From Bacillus sp. AFS037270 (lineage in GTDB: Bacteria; Bacillota; Bacilli; Bacillales_B; DSM-18226), in contig NZ_NUNF01000030.1 of the NCBI RefSeq assembly GCF_002585305.1, positions 11,710-75,709 of the forward strand: 64,000 bases of DNA. Reading direction: 5' to 3'. Below are positions 8,244 through 16,878 of this stretch, in pieces. The first letter of the stretch is position 1. Every line of letters begins with the position of its first letter. A model generated the notes under the pieces. That model worked only from the letters and a program-made list of their open reading frames with translations. It searched no databases and was not told the DNA's origin. The translations under genes were made by a program, and so were the position numbers.

Positions 8244-9911
8244 TTAGTTCTGCGCCTTCACTTTCTCCTCTTCTTGAAGGGTGCGCCAGAGGATTTTTCC
8301 GCTTGAGGTCATCGGGAATTGCTTTCTGAATTCAATCTGCCTTGGGTATTTATAAGCGGCCATATGCTGCTTGGCCCATTCGATAATTTCATCCTCACTG
8401 ATTTTCCCTTCGAAGCCTTCATTTAAAATGACAAATGCTTTGACGGTTTCACCTCTTCTAGGATCAAGGACACCCACAACACATGCTTGTTGAATCGCCG
8501 GATGTTTATAAAGGTAAGATTCTACTTCGGTTGGCCAAACTTTAAAGCCGGAAGCATTAATCATTCGTTTGACCCGGTCGACAATGAAGAAATATCCTTC
8601 TTCGTCATATCGGCCAATATCGCCTGTTCTAAAAAACGTTTTCCCGTCGATCTCAATAAATGAATTTCTATTTTCATCATCCCGATTATAGTAGCCGACC
8701 ATTACTTGAGGGCCGTTGGCAATAATTTCACCGATTTCGCCTACACCCAGTTCTTTTCCTGTAACTGGTTCAATCACTCTAGCATCCACGTTAAAGGATG
8801 GAATGCCAAGGCATTGCATTTTTGGACGGTCTGGTGGGTTGAAATGGGTTTGGGCGATTGTTTCGGAAAGTCCATATCCTTCTACAAAACGTAATCCTGA
8901 CAGCTTAAATAATTTTTCGCCAACTGCTTCCGGTAAAGCCGCTCCCCCTCCTGAGATCAAGGTTAAAGTAGCAATATCTTCCTTCTTCAAATTAGGATTC
9001 GTGAGGAAATCAACGATCATGGTCGCTATCGTAACCCAGTGAGTACAGCCTAGATTTTTAATCAACTCTACCGCAGCATCACGGTTCCATCTCGTTAAAA
9101 TGACCATTGTACTTCCGCTGAAAATCGGCATGTGCATACTATGAACCATGCCCGTTACATGGAAGAGCGGCAGTGTCATGAGATGAACGGCATTTGGTGT
9201 AGAGGAAGACCAGTGGTACGCTCCAACTGTGTTGGCATTCACCGTCCGGTTCGTATGCATGCATCCCTTGGGCAGACCCGTTGTTCCGGATGTATAAGGG
9301 AGACAGGCAAGGTCGTCCCCTTTGGCTGTGTGTTCTGAAGGGGTTAAATCTGCAGCAATAGCCTGATTCCATAAACAGTGTCCGGTCTGAGTGAAATTAA
9401 CCCTTGGCGCTTCCACTTCCTTTGGCAGTAATCCTTCAAACCCAGAACCGGCATAATCGGAATAAGCAGCGATAACTAAATTTTTTAAAGTGGTTTTACC
9501 TAACAGTGGAGCGACCCTGTCATATAATTCCTGGCCCGCAAGCGCGGTCTTAATCTCGCAATCTCGCACATAAAATTCGAGCTCATCTGCTACCAGCATT
9601 GGATTAATGGGAACCACGACAGCGTTGGCTCTAAGGATTGCGTAAAAACCTATCACAAATTGCGGTGAGTTTTGCATAAAAAGCAATACTTTATCCCCAG
9701 CTTGGACGCCTAGCTTATATTCTAAGTATCCTGCGAGGGCATTAACTTCTTTATCCAACTGCTCATAGGTGATTTTATTGCCATAGTAAAAACACGCATC
9801 CTGATCTGGATAACGATTGGCACTAACTTTGAGGTTATCGTACAGCGAAGTAGAAGGTACTTTTAAAGATTTAGAGAGTTTGGGCCAAAAAGGATAATGA
9901 AGAGTTACCAT
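8244..9911 (-). CDS. AMP-forming acyl-CoA ligase, second copy in operon
   Basis: A 555-residue ANL-family acid-CoA ligase with YTSGTTGLPKGCMHTN, EGYGLSETIAQ, TGDIGRYDEEGY, the hinge DRVKRMINASGFKVWP and the terminal SSGKILWR carrying the catalytic Lys. It clearly differs from the other ligase in this operon, so the two probably differ in chain length or substrate class. The ATG at 9911 follows AAGGAG; the longer in-frame ATG at 10010 has no convincing site and adds an atypical N-terminus. It is flanked by thiolase upstream and the MBL-fold gene downstream. Confidence 0.92.
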   Translation of the reverse strand: MVTLHYPFWPKLSKSLKVPSTSLYDNLKVSANRYPDQDACFYYGNKITYEQLDKEVNALAGYLEYKLGVQAGDKVLLFMQNSPQFVIGFYAILRANAVVVPINPMLVADELEFYVRDCEIKTALAGQELYDRVAPLLGKTTLKNLVIAAYSDYAGSGFEGLLPKEVEAPRVNFTQTGHCLWNQAIAADLTPSEHTAKGDDLACLPYTSGTTGLPKGCMHTNRTVNANTVGAYHWSSSTPNAVHLMTLPLFHVTGMVHSMHMPIFSGSTMVILTRWNRDAAVELIKNLGCTHWVTIATMIVDFLTNPNLKKEDIATLTLISGGGAALPEAVGEKLFKLSGLRFVEGYGLSETIAQTHFNPPDRPKMQCLGIPSFNVDARVIEPVTGKELGVGEIGEIIANGPQVMVGYYNRDDENRNSFIEIDGKTFFRTGDIGRYDEEGYFFIVDRVKRMINASGFKVWPTEVESYLYKHPAIQQACVVGVLDPRRGETVKAFVILNEGFEGKISEDEIIEWAKQHMAAYKYPRQIEFRKQFPMTSSGKILWRTLQEEEKVKAQN

Positions 9912-10075
9912 GAACACCGCTCCTTGTTTTAAGTTGTAAACGCTATCATCTTTAGAAATGCCATTAAGAATCATATTGACGAAAATCTCGACAATTTTAT
10001 ATTCGGACACCTTGGAAAACCGATCATGTCCTTTTGCCCAGTGTTATGATGACTATTTCTAAATGATCTGAATGT

Positions 10076-11245
10076 CTATTCTCGTTCAATTATGGTGGCG
10101 ATACCCTGCCCGCCGCCGATACAAGCTGTGATTAAAGCAAATCGTCCGCCGGACCGCTGCAACTCGTAGACCGCTTTTGTAACAAGGATTGCACCTGTAG
10201 CCCCAAGCGGGTGTCCGTGGGCAATGGCTCCACCGTTCACATTGACCTTTTCCAGATCCATTTCTAGCTCTCGGTTGCAGGCCAATACCTGGGCGGCGAA
10301 GGCTTCATTGATTTCGATTAGATCCATTTCAGCTAAAGTGAGACCAGATTTTTTCATGACTTTTTTCACAGCTGGTACCGGACCAATCCCCATAATGTTT
10401 GGGTCTACACCTGCTACTGCATAGTCACGGACCACGGCCAGTGGTGTAAGCTTTAATTCTTCCGCTTTTTCCCTGGACATGATCACAAGCGCAGAGGCTG
10501 CATCATTTAAGCCTGAGCTATTGCCCGCTGTCACGGTTCCATCTTTTAAAAATGCAGGCGGCAATTTTGCTAACGCATCTATGGTTGTTTGCGGTCTAGG
10601 GTGTTCGTCTGTTTTAAAAACAATCGGCTCACCCTTTTTGACCGGAATGGTAATCGGAACAATTTGTTCATCGAAGCGTCCCTCGGCCATGGCCCGCGCC
10701 ATCCGCTGTTGGCTCTGGCAGGCGAAGTCATCTTGTTCTTCTCTGGTAATTCCATATTTTTTGACGAGGTTTTCGGCAGTGATTCCCATTGGCGGGTCGC
10801 CTATTTCTGTAGGTGACAGCTGCGATTTACGAAAGCTTGGCGGCAGCGGACTATATGGTTTTTCCGGGCGGTCCATTAAATACGGCGCCCTGCTCATGCT
10901 CTCAGTTCCCCCGGCAATGTATACATCCCCGTCCCCGGCACGAATGGCTTGGACAGCAAGATTGATGGCATTGATTCCTGAACCACACTGTCTATCAACG
11001 GTTAACCCCGATAAATCGATTGATAGTCCTGTTTGTAAAGCTGTTAATCTAGCAATATTGCCTCCGCCGGAGAGGACGTTGCCAAAAATGACATCATCAA
11101 CAATTTTTGGGTTTATATTTGCTCTTTTAACCGCTTCCTTGATTGCTTCCGCCCCTAACACATGGGCAGGCACACTAGCTAAGGCGCCGCCCTGTCTGCC
11201 AATTGCGGTCCTGACAACCGAAACAATGACTGCGTCTCTTTTCAT
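10076..11245 (-). CDS. fadA: acetyl-CoA C-acyltransferase (3-ketoacyl-CoA thiolase)
   Basis: A 389-residue thiolase that cleaves 3-ketoacyl-CoA with CoA to give acetyl-CoA and a shortened acyl-CoA, the last beta-oxidation step. Visible: nucleophilic Cys in [11 protein letters not shown] near residue 88, the NEAFAAQ motif, catalytic His in [15 protein letters not shown] near residue 346, and the second Cys in [10 protein letters not shown]. Length and motif order are typical. The ATG is preceded by GGGGGAGA. It sits between the SDR and the second acyl-CoA ligase in the operon. A biosynthetic acetoacetyl-CoA thiolase is possible, but the neighbours favour degradation. Confidence 0.94.
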   Translation of the reverse strand: MKRDAVIVSVVRTAIGRQGGALASVPAHVLGAEAIKEAVKRANINPKIVDDVIFGNVLSGGGNIARLTALQTGLSIDLSGLTVDRQCGSGINAINLAVQAIRAGDGDVYIAGGTESMSRAPYLMDRPEKPYSPLPPSFRKSQLSPTEIGDPPMGITAENLVKKYGITREEQDDFACQSQQRMARAMAEGRFDEQIVPITIPVKKGEPIVFKTDEHPRPQTTIDALAKLPPAFLKDGTVTAGNSSGLNDAASALVIMSREKAEELKLTPLAVVRDYAVAGVDPNIMGIGPVPAVKKVMKKSGLTLAEMDLIEINEAFAAQVLACNRELEMDLEKVNVNGGAIAHGHPLGATGAILVTKAVYELQRSGGRFALITACIGGGQGIATIIERE

Positions 11246-11402
11246 TTAGTTGATCTCCCCCTCTAAATAAGTTGTTTTTGACCTCCGCCCAGAATGTTTT
11301 GTGAACCTTTTCTAAGCGACCTCCTAATACCGTTTTCTCTATTTTTCGCTCAATTTTGTCTCTCTTTTTTTATTGAATCTTCTTACGCAAGTTGAGTTAA
11401 GC

Positions 11403-11517
11403 TATCGCAAACTGGCTCTGGCTAAATGCAAATTAAAGCCGATTATCCGCAAGTTGGCTCTCCTTATCCGCGAATTAAAGCCGACATTCCGCAAGTTGCC
11501 TCAGCCTATCCGCAAAT
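11403..11517. repeat. degenerate tandem repeat, 42-bp period
   Basis: AATTAAAGCC recurs at 11431 and 11473 and CCGCAAGTTG at 11447 and 11489, exactly 42 bases apart; a weaker copy begins at 11403. A final partial unit TATCCGCAAATTA runs into the SDR stop codon. It fills the SDR-thiolase gap. The open frame that reads through it on the plus strand is treated as a by-product. Confidence 0.75.
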
Positions 11518-12290
11518 TACATCGCATGCGCTCCGCCATCCACCACTAGAACATCACCGGTCACAAAATCGGATGCAGGCGATGCTAAAAACAATGCTAC
11601 CCCTTTCATATCTGTATCCGAGCCAAACTTTCGCAGCGGCGTCCCTTCAAGAATAGCTTCCCCACCTATATCCAGGAGCCCTTTGGACATCTTCGTCGGG
11701 AAAAATCCTGGCGCAATGGCATTCACGTAGATTCCTTTTGGTCCCCACTTTACCGCTAAATCCTTCGTAAACGTAATAACTGCCCCTTTACTGGCGTTAT
11801 AGCCAATTGCATTCATCACCTTAGGGTTGCTTCCCTTTAAACCGGCAACCGAGGCAATATTAATGATTTTTCCGGACTGTTGTTCCAGCATCACTTTCCC
11901 TGCCGCCTGCGACATCAAGAATGTGCCCGTCACATTGACATTTATCACCTTTTGCCAGGCCTCGAGCGGCATTTCCTCAACTGGTGCCCCCCAGGATGCT
12001 CCGCTGTTGTTGACTAGAATATCGATCCGGCCAAATTTTTCAACGGTCCTCTCAACCACATTTCTAACATCTTCTGGATTAGAAACATCACATTTTAACG
12101 CGAGACTTTCAACACCAAGCTTTTTTAACTCTTTACTAACTTCCTCACAAGCTTCCACCTTACGCGAGCAGACCACAACATTGGCCCCTGCCTCTGCAAA
12201 CCCCTCGGCAATTTGCTGGCCAAGCCCCCTGCCGCCGCCTGTTACAATCGCCACCTTACCACTTAAATCGAACAGTTGTTTTACATGCAC
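11517..12290 (-). CDS. SDR-family oxidoreductase
   Basis: A 257-residue classical short-chain dehydrogenase using NAD(P)H. The cofactor motif TGGGRGLGQQIA lies near residue 17, NNSGASWG near residue 93, and the catalytic Ser-Tyr-Lys set is seen as NIASVAG, then YNASK near residue 164. The C-terminus VTGDVLVVDGG is typical. The neighbours (acyl-CoA dehydrogenase upstream, thiolase downstream) suggest a 3-hydroxyacyl-CoA dehydrogenase role, which is inference. The ATG lies 12 bases after AAGGGGGAA, with an in-frame stop just upstream, so no longer start is possible. Confidence 0.9.
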   Translation of the reverse strand: MHVKQLFDLSGKVAIVTGGGRGLGQQIAEGFAEAGANVVVCSRKVEACEEVSKELKKLGVESLALKCDVSNPEDVRNVVERTVEKFGRIDILVNNSGASWGAPVEEMPLEAWQKVINVNVTGTFLMSQAAGKVMLEQQSGKIINIASVAGLKGSNPKVMNAIGYNASKGAVITFTKDLAVKWGPKGIYVNAIAPGFFPTKMSKGLLDIGGEAILEGTPLRKFGSDTDMKGVALFLASPASDFVTGDVLVVDGGAHAM

Positions 12291-12304
12291 TAGTTATTCC
12301 CCCT

Positions 12305-13510
12305 TTATCGATATTTTTTTAGCTCGTATCTGGCAATTGCCCGCTTGTGAACCTCATCAGGACCATCCGCTAGTCTTAGTGTACGGATATTCGCCCAGCT
12401 GGCGGCAAGCGGTGTATCCTCACTTACTCCGGCTGCACCAAAGGCTTGAATCGCACGGTCAATTATTTTCAATGCCATATTAGGAGCCACCACTTTAATC
12501 ATGGCAATCTCTGCTTTTGCTTCCTTATTCCCAACTGTATCCATCATGTAGGCTGCTTTCAGCGTGAGCAAGCGGGCCTGTTCAATATCAATCCTGGCCT
12601 CAGCAATCCATTCTTGGATAACCCCCTGATCGGAAAGCCTTTTTCCAAACGCCACTCTACTTTGAACACGCTTACACAATTCTTCTAACGCACGTTCCGC
12701 TGCACCTATCGTTCTCATACAGTGATGGATTCTTCCCGGTCCTAACCTTCCCTGTGCAATCGCAAAGCCCTTTCCTTCTCCCCAAAGCATATTAGAAGCT
12801 GGAACACGAACATTTTTATATTCAATTTCCGCATGACCATGTGGCGCGTGATCATATCCAAACACAGGTAAAATCCGTTTGATTGTCACTCCAGGAGTAT
12901 CTAAAGGAACTAGAATCATAGATTGTTGTTCATGGGTCGGAGCGGAAGGATCATTTTTCCCCATCACTATGGCAATCTTACAGCGGGGATCTCCTGCACC
13001 AGAAGACCACCACTTTGTTCCATTAATGACATACTCATCACCATCTCTGACAATACTTGCTTGAATATTAGTCGCATCAGAGGAAGCAACATCGGGTTCT
13101 GTCATCGAAAAACAGGAACGGATTTCTCCGTCTAGAAGCGGCTTGAGCCATTGTTCTTTATGGGCTTGGGTCCCATAACGGACAAGGACCTCCATATTTC
13201 CAGTGTCAGGGGCGGCACAATTGAAGACTTCCGGGGCAATCGCGGAACGTCCCATAATTTCACAAAGCGGCGCGTATTCCAAGTTAGTCAAACCTGCCCC
13301 ATATTCACTTTCTGGTAAAAATAAATTCCATAATCCGTGCTGTTTCGCCTTTTCTTTAAGCTCCTCCATAATCGGAGGTATTTGGGAAAAAGGGTCACTT
13401 TTATCGATTTGCTCATGATAGAACTTTTCATTTGGATAAATATATGCATCCATAAAGCCTGTCAGCTTTTCCTGAAGCTCTTGGACCTTATCAGAATAAC
13501 TAAAATTCAT
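12305..13510 (-). CDS. acyl-CoA dehydrogenase, promoter-proximal gene
   Basis: A 401-residue FAD-dependent acyl-CoA dehydrogenase that introduces the trans-2 double bond. Seen: N-terminal helical domain, the FAD/substrate motif [15 protein letters not shown] near residue 140, [13 protein letters not shown], and the C-terminal helical domain with [13 protein letters not shown] and an [12 protein letters not shown] end. The region usually carrying the catalytic base of short/medium-chain enzymes resembles the long-chain/ACAD10-11 type rather than YxGTxxIQ. The ATG is preceded by GAGGAGGG. It is the first gene after a sigma-A-like promoter and a palindromic operator and precedes the SDR by 14 bases. 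Confidence 0.92.
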   Translation of the reverse strand: MNFSYSDKVQELQEKLTGFMDAYIYPNEKFYHEQIDKSDPFSQIPPIMEELKEKAKQHGLWNLFLPESEYGAGLTNLEYAPLCEIMGRSAIAPEVFNCAAPDTGNMEVLVRYGTQAHKEQWLKPLLDGEIRSCFSMTEPDVASSDATNIQASIVRDGDEYVINGTKWWSSGAGDPRCKIAIVMGKNDPSAPTHEQQSMILVPLDTPGVTIKRILPVFGYDHAPHGHAEIEYKNVRVPASNMLWGEGKGFAIAQGRLGPGRIHHCMRTIGAAERALEELCKRVQSRVAFGKRLSDQGVIQEWIAEARIDIEQARLLTLKAAYMMDTVGNKEAKAEIAMIKVVAPNMALKIIDRAIQAFGAAGVSEDTPLAASWANIRTLRLADGPDEVHKRAIARYELKKYR

Positions 13511-13525
13511 GGTTTTCCCTCCTCA

Positions 13526-13547
13526 ACATACCTACTAGTCAGTATGT
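13526..13547. promoter_or_regulatory. palindromic operator 1 (TetR-type)
   Basis: A 22-bp imperfect palindrome with arms ACATACC and GTATGT sits between the predicted transcription start and the ribosome binding site of the acyl-CoA dehydrogenase gene. It matches operator 2 (16765-16786) at 19 of 22 positions. The position fits repression by blocking polymerase. Confidence 0.75.
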
Positions 13548-13557
13548 GCCTACCCAC

Positions 13558-13586
13558 ATCATAATGGAAATTTTTCGAATACTCAA
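13558..13586 (-). promoter_or_regulatory. sigma-A-like promoter of the ACAD/ligase/R2lox operon
   Basis: On the minus strand TTGAGT (13581-13586) and TATGAT (13558-13563) are 17 bases apart. The operator palindrome starts 10 bases after the -10 element. The rest of the 320-base gap (13587-13774) holds nothing else I can support. Confidence 0.65.
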
Positions 13587-13774
13587 CAGCCAACCTTCCG
13601 ACAATTTCCTGGCCACGGCCTCTACTTCTGTTTGGATAAACTCCCTGACGTTATTTTTGAAAAAAAGAATGTCTTCATCTAACTCAAAATTCAAAAGTTG
13701 ACACCTACCAATATGGTTTGGTCATCATCTGGTTTATGTAAGGATATGCACTCATCCTCTACGCTGATAGAAAC

Positions 13775-13814
13775 AAACCCAGCATGAAAAAAGGAGATTC
13801 TTTATGCTGGGTTT
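13775..13814 (-). terminator. terminator of the MaoC/FabG/ACAD operon
   Basis: AAACCCAGCAT pairs with ATGCTGGGTTT around an 18-base loop. On the minus strand it follows the stop of the MaoC-like gene, with a short T-rich tail, and separates the two fatty-acid operons. Confidence 0.75.
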
Positions 13815-13830
13815 TATTTCATGGATGCTT

Positions 13831-14232
13831 TTAATATTGGTGATAGATTACTTCACCTTTTAAAACTTCATTCCCCTGCTGGTTCACCGCTTGAACGTCA
13901 AAACGGAGATTTTGGTCCTGCTTTTCTTTCAGAGTCGCCCTTAATGTCACCACATCGTTTAAAAATACCATCCCTTTAAACCGAATCGAGTAATCTTGGA
14001 CAAATCCTTCTTCATAGTAAGCAGTAAACAGCTTTGCCAAGTTGCCCATTGTCCACATGCCGTGAGCGATAATCCCTGGCAGTCTTGCCTTTTTCGCCTC
14101 ATCATCAATGGTATGAATCGGGTTAAAATCGCCAGATGCTCCAGAATATTTAATTAGGTCCATCCGTGAGACTGGTTCAAGCTGCACCTCAGTAAGTGAC
14201 TCACCCACTTGTAATTGTGTCAGCGTACTCAT
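13831..14232 (-). CDS. MaoC-like hot-dog-fold hydratase subunit
   Basis: A 133-residue single hot-dog protein with the hydratase 2 motif YSGASGDFNPIHTIDDEA near residues 29-46, including the catalytic Asp/His pair, and GIIAHGMWTMG just after. Such proteins hydrate trans-2-enoyl-CoA to (R)-3-hydroxyacyl-CoA. Its start overlaps the stop of the next upstream gene by four bases (ATGA), which encodes a second hot-dog subunit without this motif, so they probably form a heteromer. It is the last gene of its operon and is followed by a terminator. Confidence 0.85.
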   Translation of the reverse strand: MSTLTQLQVGESLTEVQLEPVSRMDLIKYSGASGDFNPIHTIDDEAKKARLPGIIAHGMWTMGNLAKLFTAYYEEGFVQDYSIRFKGMVFLNDVVTLRATLKEKQDQNLRFDVQAVNQQGNEVLKGEVIYHQY

Positions 14233-14678
14233 TTTACCAACACCTTCCTTACTGCTTCAGAAATAACAATAGTTGAGGTAGAACTAAAAATGACATTCCC
14301 TGCTTCATCTTCCCCAGAGCTTTCCAACACCAAGAATCCCATTTGCCCAAAGTTCCCTTTTTTCTCAAAATAATTTTTCACTTTGGAATAGCAGTACACT
14401 ACTTCCCCCACTACTAATGGACGGCTATAATGAAAGGTTTGTTCCCCATGAATTAAACCTTTGTTTGGCAGGTTCAATCCTTCAATCGTTCCATAATCAA
14501 ATATCCGCGGGAAAGTTGGCGGTGCAATATTGTTTCTATAGCGAGAAAGACGGCCTGTATCTTCATCAAAATAGATCGGATGAAGGTCGCCGATTGCCTC
14601 CGCAAATTTTTTTACAGCGCCTCTTTCCACGGCATTTTTCACTTTGTTTGATTGTTTACCAATTTGGTCGTTAAACAA
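14229..14678 (-). CDS. MaoC-family N-terminal-type dehydratase subunit
   Basis: A 149-residue protein resembling the N-terminal half of MaoC dehydratases (FAS1-DH-like region): VERGAVKKFAEAIGDLHPIYFDE near the start and PPTFPRIFDYG, HGEQTFHYSRPLVVGE in the middle. It lacks the full catalytic motif of the partner encoded next, as in split two-subunit hydratases such as HadAB or ChsH1/ChsH2. The start is TTG at 14678, preceded by GAGGTGAAG. It lies 19 bases after the FabG-like gene and overlaps the next gene by four bases, which fits one complex. Confidence 0.83.
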   Translation of the reverse strand: MFNDQIGKQSNKVKNAVERGAVKKFAEAIGDLHPIYFDEDTGRLSRYRNNIAPPTFPRIFDYGTIEGLNLPNKGLIHGEQTFHYSRPLVVGEVVYCYSKVKNYFEKKGNFGQMGFLVLESSGEDEAGNVIFSSTSTIVISEAVRKVLVK

Positions 14679-14697
14679 AGCTCTTCACCTCACCTTA

Positions 14698-15462
14698 TTA
14701 GCATTTTGGTCCGCCAGCGACATAAATCACCTGGCCATTAACAAACGAAGATTTTTCATCTGCAAAGAACGCTACGGCATTGGCAATATCCGCAGGTTTG
14801 CCAGTTCTGCCCACCGGAATCTGAGCTACACTCGCTTGAACTAATTGATCAAATGTGATCCCAATTCTTGCCGCTGTTTCTTTCGTCATTTCTGTCTCAA
14901 TAAAGCCCGGTGCTACGGAATTAGCGGTGATGCCGTATCTTCCTAACTCAATGGCTAGTGTTTTGGTAAAGCCTTGCAAGCCGGCTTTGGCAGCAGCATA
15001 ATTGGCCTGGCCGCGATTGCCGAGCGCTGAAGTAGACGAAATATTGATAATCCGCCCATATTTTTGCTCAACCATGTATTTTTGCGCTGCACGTGCGGCA
15101 TTAAACGATCCTTTTAAATGGACATCCATGACCGTTTGCCAATCGGAATCTGTCATTTTAAATAACAAATTATCTCGGATAACCCCGGCGTTATTGACTA
15201 AAATATCCACCGATCCAAACGTTTCATAAACCTCTTTAAAAGCATTCTCTACTTGTTCAGCATCCACTACATTCGCAACTTTTGAATACACTTCATACCC
15301 TTTTTCTCTTAATTCACTGGTTGTTTCATTCAATGCTTCTTCATTTAAATCAATTAATGCAACTTTTGCGCCCTCTTCAGCAAAAAGTTCGACAATTCCT
15401 TTGCCAATCCCCCTGCTTCCACCTGTTACAAATACGACTCGTCCTGAAAATCTTCCTGCCAT
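14698..15462 (-). CDS. FabG-like 3-oxoacyl reductase / 3-hydroxyacyl-CoA dehydrogenase (SDR)
   Basis: A 254-residue SDR closely resembling FabG: cofactor motif TGGSRGIGKGI near residue 14, NNAGVIRDN near residue 90, ISSTSALGN and YAAAKAG with the catalytic Tyr and Lys near residues 155-159, and C-terminal FVNGQVIYVAGG. Since it lies between an acyl-CoA dehydrogenase and a MaoC pair, it probably oxidises (R)-3-hydroxyacyl-CoA in degradation, rather than serving fatty acid synthesis (inference). The ATG follows TAGGAGGAAGA. Confidence 0.9.
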   Translation of the reverse strand: MAGRFSGRVVFVTGGSRGIGKGIVELFAEEGAKVALIDLNEEALNETTSELREKGYEVYSKVANVVDAEQVENAFKEVYETFGSVDILVNNAGVIRDNLLFKMTDSDWQTVMDVHLKGSFNAARAAQKYMVEQKYGRIINISSTSALGNRGQANYAAAKAGLQGFTKTLAIELGRYGITANSVAPGFIETEMTKETAARIGITFDQLVQASVAQIPVGRTGKPADIANAVAFFADEKSSFVNGQVIYVAGGPKC

Positions 15463-15513
15463 CCCTCTTCCTCCTATTTTTAAAAAGTTTAATAGATAGC
15501 GCTTACATTTTCT

Positions 15514-16692
15514 CTATACGTATTGACCAACCTTGACATGACCTTTGATTAAATTTCGGGCAATAATCATACGTTGAATTTCATCTGTTCCGTCGTAAAT
15601 TCTCCATAATCTTGCTTCACGGTACCAACGTTCAATTGGCAATTCCTTTGTATACCCCATCCCGCCATGAATTTGCAGAACCCGGTCGACCACTCGATTG
15701 CCCATATTAGAACCATATAATTTAGCCATGGATGCAAGATGCCGGTTATCTTCACCTTCGTCGAGCGTAAACGCAGCGTTCAAGACAAGCCATCTGGCAG
15801 CCTCAATTTCAACCGCAGAATCGGCAATTTGCCATTGAATGGCTTGCCGTTCAGCAATCGGTTTACCAAAGGTAATCCGTTCTCTGGAATAATCAATCGC
15901 CATTTGTAATAAGCGTTCGGCAGAGCCCACTGCTCTAGCCCCGACGATCCATCTTGCAAAGCCAATCCATTCCAACCCAAGATTGTATCCTTTGTGTAAT
16001 TCACCTAGAATGTTTTCCTCAGGAACACGAACATTATCGAATACTAACCCGGCTGGACCCCAATCACCCATCGTATGTATATACTCGGATTTCCAGCCCA
16101 TATCCCGGTCAGCAATGAAACAAGTCACACCTTCACGGCCTTGTGTGGCTTGATGCCTCTCCTTATCGGTAATTGCAATCACCATAACAAAATCGGCTTC
16201 GTTTCCACCAGTTATGAAGGTTTTCTCTCCATTTAGCACCCAGTCATTTCCGTCTTTTACCGCCGTCATTTTGATATTTCTCGTATCAGAACCAGCCCCT
16301 GGCTCTGTCATCGCAAAGCAGGATTTTTTCTCGCCATTTATTGTTGGAATTAAATATTTTTGTTTTTGTTCTTCATTGCCATAGTAGAGAATATTATCTG
16401 CTGAGCCTCCAAATGAAAATGGCACAAAGGTCTTAGACACTTCCATCAGGACAATTGCCATCATCATCTGCCCAAGATCGGCGCCGCCATATTCCTCCGG
16501 TGTATTGATTCCCCAAAATCCTGCTTCCTTTGCCTTTAATTGCAGCTCTTTTAATTTGCCTGGAGGGAGACTTGGTCTTCCTTCTCGCTCGTTTCTTAAT
16601 ACTTCGTTTTCAAGTGGAATGAGTTCTTTTTCTACAAATCTTCTAATTGTTTTTTGCACCATTTTTTGTTCATCGGTTAGGCGTAAATGCAT
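15514..16692 (-). CDS. acyl-CoA dehydrogenase, first gene of second operon
   Basis: A 392-residue acyl-CoA dehydrogenase. Seen: CFAMTEPGAGSDTRN near residue 130 (FAD and substrate contact), NGEKTFITGG, a DNVRVPEEN middle domain, and a C-terminal QIHGGMGYTKELPIERWYREARLWRIYDGTDE block. In medium-chain enzymes the catalytic Glu lies in the YxGTxEIQ segment, here YDGTDEIQR. I chose the ATG at 16692, preceded by GGAGTG; an in-frame extension to 16752 would reach close to the operator. A matched promoter and operator lie directly upstream. Confidence 0.93.
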   Translation of the reverse strand: MHLRLTDEQKMVQKTIRRFVEKELIPLENEVLRNEREGRPSLPPGKLKELQLKAKEAGFWGINTPEEYGGADLGQMMMAIVLMEVSKTFVPFSFGGSADNILYYGNEEQKQKYLIPTINGEKKSCFAMTEPGAGSDTRNIKMTAVKDGNDWVLNGEKTFITGGNEADFVMVIAITDKERHQATQGREGVTCFIADRDMGWKSEYIHTMGDWGPAGLVFDNVRVPEENILGELHKGYNLGLEWIGFARWIVGARAVGSAERLLQMAIDYSRERITFGKPIAERQAIQWQIADSAVEIEAARWLVLNAAFTLDEGEDNRHLASMAKLYGSNMGNRVVDRVLQIHGGMGYTKELPIERWYREARLWRIYDGTDEIQRMIIARNLIKGHVKVGQYV

Positions 16693-16764
16693 CTTTTTCA
16701 CTCCATTCTTAATCTTGAAATCTAGTTTTTTCCTCCATAAAAGAGTATGCAAGAATAACCCAAC

Positions 16765-16786
16765 ACATACCTACCGGTTAGTATGT
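16765..16786. promoter_or_regulatory. palindromic operator 2 (TetR-type)
   Basis: A 22-bp imperfect palindrome centred on CTACCGGTTAG with ACATAC / GTATGT arms, one base longer on each side (C...G). It is nearly identical to operator 1 and lies 8 bases after a predicted -10 element. Confidence 0.78.
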
Positions 16787-16794
16787 GCACTTTA

Positions 16795-16823
16795 ATTTTA
16801 TTCGGAAATTTCAGATAATACAA
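16795..16823 (-). promoter_or_regulatory. sigma-A-like promoter of the ACAD/FabG/MaoC operon
   Basis: Minus-strand TTGTAT (16818-16823) and TAAAAT (16795-16800) are 17 bases apart, directly followed by operator 2. The arrangement copies that at 13526-13586. Confidence 0.65.
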
Positions 16824-16843
16824 GTATTTACTAACTTTTTTGT

Positions 16844-16875
16844 AAAAAAAATCCTCAGCCGCTAAAACAGCTGAG
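16844..16875 (-). terminator. terminator of the DUF3147 pair
   Basis: CTCAGC and GCTGAG form a stem, and on the minus strand a run of eight T follows. It lies three bases after the end of the second DUF3147-like gene. Confidence 0.75.
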
Positions 16876-16878
16876 AAC

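Noticed and set aside
10479..11249. Long plus-strand ORF (256 codons) across the thiolase gene
   Set aside because: It is antisense to a clear thiolase with all catalytic motifs, has no ribosome binding site and looks like a codon-bias shadow.
11426..11656. Plus-strand ORF through the 42-bp repeat
   Set aside because: The periodic protein is a by-product of the repeat and continues antisense into the SDR gene.
11827..12483. Plus-strand ORF of 218 codons over the SDR and ACAD genes
   Set aside because: Antisense to two recognisable genes and without a recognisable domain or binding site.
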